Source: Lachnospiraceae bacterium (GTDB lineage Bacteria > Bacillota > Clostridia > Lachnospirales > Lachnospiraceae). From it: DNA of 35,004 nt. Numbering within the stretch: the stretch's first letter is position 1; each line of letters begins with the position of its first letter. The notes under the pieces are model-generated. The model searched no databases. It had not been told where the DNA came from and saw only the letters and a program-made list of their open reading frames with translations. This document shows, one piece after another, positions 29,736 through 35,004 of this stretch. The stretch lies in assembly GCA_021201095.1 (NCBI GenBank), contig JAJQFO010000021.1, positions 1 through 35,004 on the forward strand. Reading direction: 5' to 3'. The position numbers were made by a program, and so were the translations under genes.

Positions 29736-31223
29736 ATGCCAGTTTTTGATTTCAGCAGCGCCCCGCAGAAGCGGGAGCAGGCCGCAGAGTGTACTTATAC
29801 AATTGTTCGATCGAATGCGCCGTCGGCTTCGGCCGAACGGCCGATTCTGGTCCTGGATAATAGCCGGAGGCAGTGGAAGCATCATTCGAACGGTATTTTT
29901 TCGAAGCCGGATCATCGGACGGCTTTTGAGTTTGATGAGGAGGGAGGTACCGAGTCCGCAGATATTCTGCAGATCGATGCGCGTTTTGTCAGTTTGCTGC
30001 GCTGGCTGGGGGAAAGTCACATCCGGGTGCGTCTTTCCGGAGCCAACCGTGAGGACGGATACGCGGTCTACCGCATCCGGGAGATTGCGTACGGCGGTGC
30101 GACGAAGCTCTCCGCGGAGGACGGATTTCTCCAGTTTATGATTGAGCGGCTGCTTGCCAGCGACGCTCCGGGGAAGGAGCAGGAGGAGGATGAGCAGGAG
30201 GAGACCGGCGACGAGATGAAGCTGACCAGCCTGCAGAGCATCACGGATTTTCTGAACTGTGCGGGACGGACGCTGCCGGACAATATCCGGCTGTGGGCGC
30301 GGCGGAATCTGGCGGTGGCGCGTTCTCATGAGGTGACTGCGGAGGAGCGGCGGCATGCGCAGCGTGCTCTCTCCATCATGCTGAATATTCACTGGAAAAG
30401 CAATTATTTTGAATCGATTGACCCACAGGAGGCCAGGCGGATCCTTGATGAGGAGCTTTATGGGATGGAGCGGGTGAAACAGAGAATTATCGAGACCATC
30501 ATCCAGATCAACCGCACCCATACTCTTCCGGCCTATGGGATGCTGCTTGTGGGACCGGCCGGTACGGGAAAATCACAGATTGCCTATGCAGTGGCTCGCA
30601 TTTTGAAGCTGCCGTGGACGACACTGGACATGAGCTCCATCAACGACCCGGAGCAGCTGACCGGCAGCTCCCGCATTTATTCCAATGCGAAGCCGGGCAT
30701 TATTATGGAAGCATTTTCCGCGGCCGGCGAATCGAATCTGGTCTTTATTATCAATGAGCTGGACAAGGCAGCGGCCGGAAAAGGCAATGGCAATCCGGCG
30801 GATGTGCTGCTGACACTGCTGGACAACCTGGGCTTTACGGATAATTATATCGAATGTATGGTGCCGACGGTCGGCGTCTACCCGATCGCGACCGCAAATG
30901 ATTTAAGTCAGATCAGCGCGCCGCTGATGTCCCGTTTCGCTGTCATTGAGCTTCCGGACTATACGCCCGAGGAGAAAAAAATCATCTTCTCGCAGTTTGC
31001 CCTGCCCAAGGTTCTGCGGCGCATGAGCATCCGTGAGGACGAGTGCATTCTGCCTCCGGCGGCGGTCGATGCCGTGATTGAAAAATACGCCGGTACGACC
31101 GGCATCCGCGATCTGGAGCAGGCTGCGGAGCATATTGCTGCCAATGCACTTTATCAGATTGAGGTGAATCATGTGCCTTCCGTCGTGTTTGACGCGCAGG
31201 AAGTGAGGAATCTGCTGGCATGA
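29736..31223 (+). CDS. Lon-like AAA+ ATPase without protease domain
   Basis: 495 residues. An N-terminal region of unknown fold (1-230, with an acidic stretch at 148-160) precedes an AAA+ module resembling that of Lon: LDEELYGMERVKQRIIETI, Walker A GPAGTGKS (273-280), Walker B FIINELDK (337-344), sensor 1 in ATAND (N388), Arg finger R400, and sensor 2 GIRDLEQ (R458). Two oddities stand out: the Walker B Asp is Asn (N340), and no Ser-Lys protease domain follows. It may act as an unfoldase or a regulator; the target is unknown. GGGAGG is 9 bases before ATG. Convergent with the pilus-like genes at 31303, 80 bases away, with no clear terminator between. Confidence 0.87.
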   Translation: MPVFDFSSAPQKREQAAECTYTIVRSNAPSASAERPILVLDNSRRQWKHHSNGIFSKPDHRTAFEFDEEGGTESADILQIDARFVSLLRWLGESHIRVRLSGANREDGYAVYRIREIAYGGATKLSAEDGFLQFMIERLLASDAPGKEQEEDEQEETGDEMKLTSLQSITDFLNCAGRTLPDNIRLWARRNLAVARSHEVTAEERRHAQRALSIMLNIHWKSNYFESIDPQEARRILDEELYGMERVKQRIIETIIQINRTHTLPAYGMLLVGPAGTGKSQIAYAVARILKLPWTTLDMSSINDPEQLTGSSRIYSNAKPGIIMEAFSAAGESNLVFIINELDKAAAGKGNGNPADVLLTLLDNLGFTDNYIECMVPTVGVYPIATANDLSQISAPLMSRFAVIELPDYTPEEKKIIFSQFALPKVLRRMSIREDECILPPAAVDAVIEKYAGTTGIRDLEQAAEHIAANALYQIEVNHVPSVVFDAQEVRNLLA

Positions 31224-31302
31224 GCTGCTTTTTTCTGTTACGTGGCAATGTCTTCTGTGCGGCACCGGAATAGGCCTGAATAGGAGAATGGATTTGTCAG
31301 GG

Positions 31303-31788
31303 TCACGAGGATAGGCTTCCCACCGCATGGATTAACATGGAAAGCTCTCCGCCGTCCGTGCTGACAGCCGTTACACGCAGCAGGCTGCCATCCTGCTCGA
31401 TGGTGAAATCGGCCAGCTCTACCAGAGCAGTCCCCATGGATGCGGCAGGTGTGGTTTCCTCGCGCACGAAAAGCTCGCAGAGGGAACCGTCATAATAGTA
31501 AATATAGGTACAGGTCGCTGTTCCGGCGCTGCTGTCAGAATGCAAGGCGAGCGCCGGATTTCCTTCTACAGATGAGAAGGAGATTAATCCTTCTGAATCG
31601 TATTGGCGCACCTTCTCCGCAATATAGGCAACCGCGGTGCGCGATGTATAGTTCTCTTCCAGACTGGATACGCTGTTCTGATAGACCAGCGCACCAGTAC
31701 CGGCCAGAATCAGCGCAAACAGCGCAAAGGTGATCAGCAAAAGAAACGTAAACAGAAAATCTGTGCTGTGCTGCTTTTTGCGGTACAT
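31303..31788 (-). CDS. DUF4860-type pseudopilin-like protein
   Basis: 161 residues. A basic N-terminus (MYRKKQHSTD) and one membrane helix (about 11-32), then a helix-plus-strand exported domain with Cys residues. The pattern and neighbourhood fit DUF4860 proteins, found beside GspF/PilT genes in Lachnospiraceae. No Gly-Phe prepilin cleavage site. GAGGTG is 6 bases before ATG. Last gene of the minus-strand block that starts at 34776. The 197 bases before it (31789-31985) show nothing. Confidence 0.78.
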   Translation of the reverse strand: MYRKKQHSTDFLFTFLLLITFALFALILAGTGALVYQNSVSSLEENYTSRTAVAYIAEKVRQYDSEGLISFSSVEGNPALALHSDSSAGTATCTYIYYYDGSLCELFVREETTPAASMGTALVELADFTIEQDGSLLRVTAVSTDGGELSMLIHAVGSLSS

Positions 31789-31985
31789 AATTACACCTCA
31801 AATCTAAGAACGATCAGGAAATTTCGGAAATTCAGCGATCATGATTGCGCTCAAAAATGATCCGTATATCCGTTTGCATGCATAGTGATTGATGGAAAGC
31901 TGTCTCTGTCCTCAGCCGGAGAAGGATGATTGGTGTTTTGGGTTTTTACAGGTCGTTTTTTAAGAGCAGAAACCAACGCGTCAGG

Positions 31986-32315
31986 TTATGATAACGGTAT
32001 CACCGTGACGGAAGGCATCAGGTTCGCCCCCAGTATTTCATAGTCTACAACATATTTGTCAGAATCCCAGCTGATGCCATAATGCTCGCACAGATAATCC
32101 AGACTCTCCGGATAGGCGCCCTCCGTCGCGTAGCACTGCACCGCACTGCGCGTGATGGCAGTCTGCAGGCTCTTGGCCTGCTCTGTACTTGCCGTCTGGC
32201 TGAGCTCTCCGGCTCCTGCTATCAGAAGGAACGCTGCAAAAAGAAAGATGACAGCGGTCGAAAGGATCTGGCGGAGCAGGGAATGCGATTTTTTTTCTTT
32301 CACAAAACGATTCAT
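31986..32315 (-). CDS. Small pseudopilin-like protein
   Basis: 109 residues. A basic N-terminus (MNRFVKEKKSHSLLRQ), one membrane helix (about 17-35), an amphipathic helix, then CYATEGAYPESLDYLCEHYG. This resembles the AxxYYxxxGxYP segment of type II secretion pseudopilins such as GspG. No cleavage site of the prepilin type. AGGTG is 4 bases before ATG. Role by context: a minor pilus component. Confidence 0.75.
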   Translation of the reverse strand: MNRFVKEKKSHSLLRQILSTAVIFLFAAFLLIAGAGELSQTASTEQAKSLQTAITRSAVQCYATEGAYPESLDYLCEHYGISWDSDKYVVDYEILGANLMPSVTVIPLS

Positions 32316-32526
32316 TGAACACCTGGCCTTTCGTTATATGTTCCATATCTGCGAAGCAAAATAAAATAGAGTTTTTACTGCTGCGCAGAGTGCTTCAGGC
32401 CGAAGTCCGCAGACTGCCAGAATATTTCAGCAAAGCAACGAGCCAGACAGCCGGAGTCAATAAGGATCCGCGCTGCGCTTCGGCCATGCCGATACCTTAT
32501 GACATAGCGGCATGGATATTTGGTGA
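32316..32526. repeat. Family F fragment in the gap between pseudopilin and GspF genes
   Basis: A 211-base gap inside an otherwise compact set of same-strand genes. AAGCAACGAGCCAGACAGCC (32433-32452) matches the inverse of the right half of the fic insertion element (CGAAGCAACGAGCCAGGTAGCC). GGCCGAAG/CTTCGGCC at 32398 and 32476 could pair around it. Confidence 0.65.
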
Positions 32527-33567
32527 CTACCCGATGTTTGACATGACGCCGAGCAGAGGGAGCATGACGGAGACCAGGATCAGGCCGGTCAGGATGGAGA
32601 GGACGGCTGTGATGGCTGGTTCGAGCGCCCCAACGGCTGACTGGATGCGGGCGTCTGCGTCCTCCTGACAGCGTACGGAAACCTCCTCCAGAGCGGTTTC
32701 GGCGGAACCAGTGCGGAAGCCGATGGAGACCATACGTGCATTCAGTCCGGTGAAAATGCCGGATTCATGCAGTGCTTCGCCAAAGTCCAGACCTTCATCC
32801 ATTTTCTGTGAGGCCAGCTCCAGCCTTTGACGCGCCTCCGGATCATCCGTGAGGCCGGCCGCCAATGAGAAGCCCTCGCCCATATCCAGTCCGCTGTGCA
32901 AAGCCAGGGACAGCGTGTGGGAAAAACGGGAGCAGGTCAGCAGATCGTTAACCGTCCGCATAAAGGGCAGATGGTTCAGAAGGCCGAGTACCCTTGTGCG
33001 CAGCTTTGCTGTTTTGAGGGATACCAGCACCAGAACCACGGCCGCAACAAACAGGACGAGAATCACCGCAGAGGCACGCTGCATTACATTGCCGATCCGG
33101 AATACAACCGATGTGACACCCGAAATCTCCATGCCGAGCTGTTCGAAGACATCTTCGAAGACAGGCATGACCTGCGTCATCAGGACTGCTAATACTGCGA
33201 ACAGCATAGCCAGCAGAATCAGCGGCCAGGTGAGCGCGTCCCGGATGCTGCCGGTGAGCGCGCGCTGCCTTTCATAATAGGAAGAAAGGGAGCGCATGAC
33301 CTCTTCAAGCTCTCCGGAACGCTCGCCGATCTCAGTCATGCGGACAAAATATTCCGGAAAACAGCCGCTGGAGCGCAGAGCTTCGGCGAATTCACCAGTC
33401 TCTTCAAGTGAGTCATAGACCTCGCCCAGGATCTCCTGCCCCTCGCCGGGGGGAGAATCTTCCTTTAAAATAGAGATGCCTTCCAGTGTAGAAATGCCGG
33501 AATGCAGAATCATCGCAAGCTGTCCCGACAAAAAAGCAAGCTCGCCGTCATTTAAAACCTGTCTCAT
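32527..33567 (-). CDS. GspF/PilC-type inner-membrane platform protein
   Basis: 346 residues with two T2SSF domains (about 8-125 and 210-330) and three membrane helices (about 113-137, 165-187, 320-342). Typical marks are LAMILHSGISTLEGISIL, SGCFPEYFVRMTEIGERSGELEEVM and the later GLNARMVSIGFRTGSAETALEEVS. It is the membrane base on which pilus or pseudopilus ATPases act, so its likely motor is the PilT-type protein at 14882-15940. Start: AAGGA lies 6 bases before ATG 33567; a TTG two codons upstream is less likely. Confidence 0.92.
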   Translation of the reverse strand: MRQVLNDGELAFLSGQLAMILHSGISTLEGISILKEDSPPGEGQEILGEVYDSLEETGEFAEALRSSGCFPEYFVRMTEIGERSGELEEVMRSLSSYYERQRALTGSIRDALTWPLILLAMLFAVLAVLMTQVMPVFEDVFEQLGMEISGVTSVVFRIGNVMQRASAVILVLFVAAVVLVLVSLKTAKLRTRVLGLLNHLPFMRTVNDLLTCSRFSHTLSLALHSGLDMGEGFSLAAGLTDDPEARQRLELASQKMDEGLDFGEALHESGIFTGLNARMVSIGFRTGSAETALEEVSVRCQEDADARIQSAVGALEPAITAVLSILTGLILVSVMLPLLGVMSNIG

Positions 33568-33807
33568 AAGCAATCCTTCCTGAAATCATTGCTGCGTAGT
33601 TTTTGTGCCGCAGATATCTATTCCCGCGAAGCAATAAACCGAGTGGCTGTGCCTGTATCGGGGTTTTTGTGTGCGCAGGCGATTTATGCCCGCCAGGATT
33701 TTGGTTTCTTTAGCTGTTTCATTAACTATATGTTTGTACTTTTTATTCCTGCTGAATCAATGAGCCAGATAGCCGAATCACCGGCTGCCTGCAGAGAATT
33801 CGCTGCT
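33568..33807. repeat. Family F fragments between GspF and transglutaminase genes
   Basis: TTCCCGCGAAGCAA (33621-33634) and ATCAATGAGCCAGATAGCCG (33756-33775, followed by a CGGCT closing strand at 33782) are partial or diverged copies of the element in fic. No gene in this 240-base gap. Confidence 0.6.
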
Positions 33808-34776
33808 TTATCGTACATACAGCACCGTATAATTATCGCTGTTGCTCATATATTCTGCGGCGGCTTCCTCATCGCTGCCGGAGGATCCCAGTGTCGGATC
33901 CAGCAGAGTCCAGTTTTCCCCGCTGAACTGGATGGCACTCTCCACCCAGCCCCGTGATTCTATGTACACGTCAATCCAGGCGTGGCGCACATCCTCCACA
34001 TAGCCAATTACAAGCCTGGCCGGGATGGATACCGACCGCAGCATGGCGGAGGTCAGAGATGCGTAGTCAAAACAGATGCCCGTACCGGTAGCAAGCGTTT
34101 CATCAATATCAGGAAGATAGCCGGTCTCTACCGTAGCAGCCTTTTCATAGTCGTAGGTAATGTGGTTGATAATATAGTCATAAATATTATTCAGCGCGTC
34201 CAGATCCGTCTCGGCGTTCGCTGTAAGCTGTGCGGCCAGCATGACAGCCTCGCTGTCCTCTGTAAAGTTTACATACTGGTTTGGATAAAGGAAAGGCAGA
34301 AATTCGCTCTCCAGTTCCACATCCAGAGTATAGGCAAAAAGAGCCGTGAACTGGTCGTCGCCGATATTTTCATAGACGACGACGGCATAGGTGCCGTCTC
34401 CCGCGGTCAGCGGAAACGCTGTGACCTCGTCCGCTTCTTCTATAAAATACTTATAATTCACACCGTCCGGGCCGGAGATCTGTATATTAATCTTTACACC
34501 ATCTTCCTTCAGCACACAGGTGAAATATCCCTGATCGATATGGGAAAAATCCACATCCAGAAGATCACTGCTAAAGTCCGCCGTCTCGAATTCGGGAACG
34601 AGGACGGTGGTCTTGCCGGCCTCGTATTGGATGCCTGCCGAAGAGGAGGAGCCATCCTTCGATCCGCCAGATCCCGCTGATCCGCATCCGGAGCAGGACA
34701 GCATGCAAAAAAGTAATATACAGAAAAGCAGCATGGCCGGAAGACGGGGGCATTGTTTCTTATATATAATAATCAC
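33808..34776 (-). CDS. Transglutaminase-like lipoprotein
   Basis: About 322 residues. A hydrophobic N-terminus ends in LSCSGCGSAG, a likely lipobox (Cys31, or Cys28). A Ser/Gly linker and a beta-rich domain (about 60-165) lead to a transglutaminase-like core: Cys in GTGICFDYASLTSAMLR, His in RHAWIDVYI, and Asp in LLDPTLGS, the full catalytic triad pattern. The family includes peptidases and crosslinking enzymes acting outside the cell. Start is uncertain: the only upstream in-frame codon is GTG 34776, which coincides with the ribosome-site-like GAGGTG; ATT 34773 or 34770 would have suitable spacing but be rare; ATG 34734 has no ribosome site. Same strand as the pilus-like genes and probably part of that system. 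Confidence 0.85.
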   Translation of the reverse strand: MIIIYKKQCPRLPAMLLFCILLFCMLSCSGCGSAGSGGSKDGSSSSAGIQYEAGKTTVLVPEFETADFSSDLLDVDFSHIDQGYFTCVLKEDGVKINIQISGPDGVNYKYFIEEADEVTAFPLTAGDGTYAVVVYENIGDDQFTALFAYTLDVELESEFLPFLYPNQYVNFTEDSEAVMLAAQLTANAETDLDALNNIYDYIINHITYDYEKAATVETGYLPDIDETLATGTGICFDYASLTSAMLRSVSIPARLVIGYVEDVRHAWIDVYIESRGWVESAIQFSGENWTLLDPTLGSSGSDEEAAAEYMSNSDNYTVLYVR

Positions 34777-34788
34777 CTCAATATTTTC

Positions 34789-34853
34789 GTAACTGTCCAG
34801 TGTCTGTCTTCATAGTCGTTCGGTATATTTACAGTTACGTCCTGAACAGTTAC
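34789..34853. repeat. Short family P element
   Basis: GTAACTGTCCAG at the left and CTGAACAGTTAC at the right end are inverted versions of each other, with an extra ACAGTTAC at 34831-34838. At 65 bases it is a deleted form of the element at 4977-5110. It lies in the leader of the transglutaminase gene. Confidence 0.65.
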
Positions 34854-34879
34854 CTTTTTCCGATTTTTCAATATACAAC

Positions 34880-34888
34880 AGTATAACA
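34880..34888 (-). promoter_or_regulatory. Extended -10 promoter for the transglutaminase/GspF block
   Basis: On the minus strand TGTTATACT (34888-34880) is an extended -10. No good -35 follows the T-rich stretch upstream. The leader would contain the short family P element. Nothing else is identifiable from 34889 to the window end, which is AT-rich. Confidence 0.5.
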
Positions 34889-35004
34889 GATCAGAAAAAA
34901 AAGAAAAGGGAAAAGTGTTGAAACTTTTTCTAAAAAATCTGAGAAAAAGGTGAGATATCACAAGAGAAAAACTGGAAAAAATAAGAGCTGTAATCGGAAA
35001 TAAT

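Noticed and set aside
34854-35004. Promoter or gene start at the right edge
   Set aside because: AT-rich with a weak hairpin, but no reading frame with a ribosome site before the window ends.

Overview
The window reads as part of a Clostridia chromosome, most likely Lachnospiraceae. Supporting signs are strong GGAGG-type ribosome binding sites, a SAM-I (S-box) riboswitch before metK, a VTC/DUF4956 pair, a DUF4860-type pilus-like locus, a MarR-linked two-gene ABC exporter, and coding sequence of intermediate GC with AT-rich gaps. This placement is inference from gene families; no rRNA, tRNA, phage or CRISPR locus is visible.

Layout. 1-849 (-) is the N-terminal part of a MacB-like ABC ATPase/permease fusion that leaves the window. 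1180-3021 (+) is a promoter, S-box, terminator and metK. 3338-5836 (+) is a histidine kinase and OmpR-type regulator, separated by a palindromic repeat. 5898-6895 (+) is a toxin-antitoxin pair: a ribbon-helix-helix antitoxin with a Fic-inhibitory motif, and a fic gene broken by a 97-bp palindromic insertion. 7041-9829 (+) holds an RluA-family pseudouridine synthase, an AI-2E/YtvI-type membrane protein and an AtpI-like membrane protein. 10013-12972 (-) holds a CocE/PepX-type hydrolase and an AEC transporter. The AEC promoter is bracketed by two palindromic operators, and a divergent LacI regulator follows at 13327-14334 with a beta-glucosidase remnant behind it.

14882-17020 (-) and 31303-34776 (-) look like two halves of one small pilus/type II secretion-like machine: a PilT-type ATPase, a GspF platform, four one-TM pseudopilin-like proteins and a transglutaminase-like lipoprotein. 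Between them lie, on +, a MarR regulator with a heterodimeric ABC exporter (17240-21802), a polyphosphate-polymerase-like VTC gene with DUF4956 and a large beta-helix lipoprotein (22064-25705) behind four phased Pho-box hexamers, and an AAA_14/DUF4143 ATPase (26265-27608). A PTS EIIC-like permease on - (27721-28812) and a Lon-like AAA+ ATPase without protease domain on + (29736-31223) complete the block.

The other theme is repeats. At least five families of short palindromic elements are scattered through the gaps, in 5' leaders and twice inside genes (fic and the hydrolase). One family has terminal inverted repeats and an internal hairpin with compensatory base changes between copies. Several proteins (MetK, one ABC half, the hydrolase, the lipoprotein) also carry in-frame low-complexity inserts, some built from tandem repeats. 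The strongest leads are the excisable fic insertion, the antitoxin's Fic-inhibitory motif, the Pho-box/VTC link and the split pilus-like machine.
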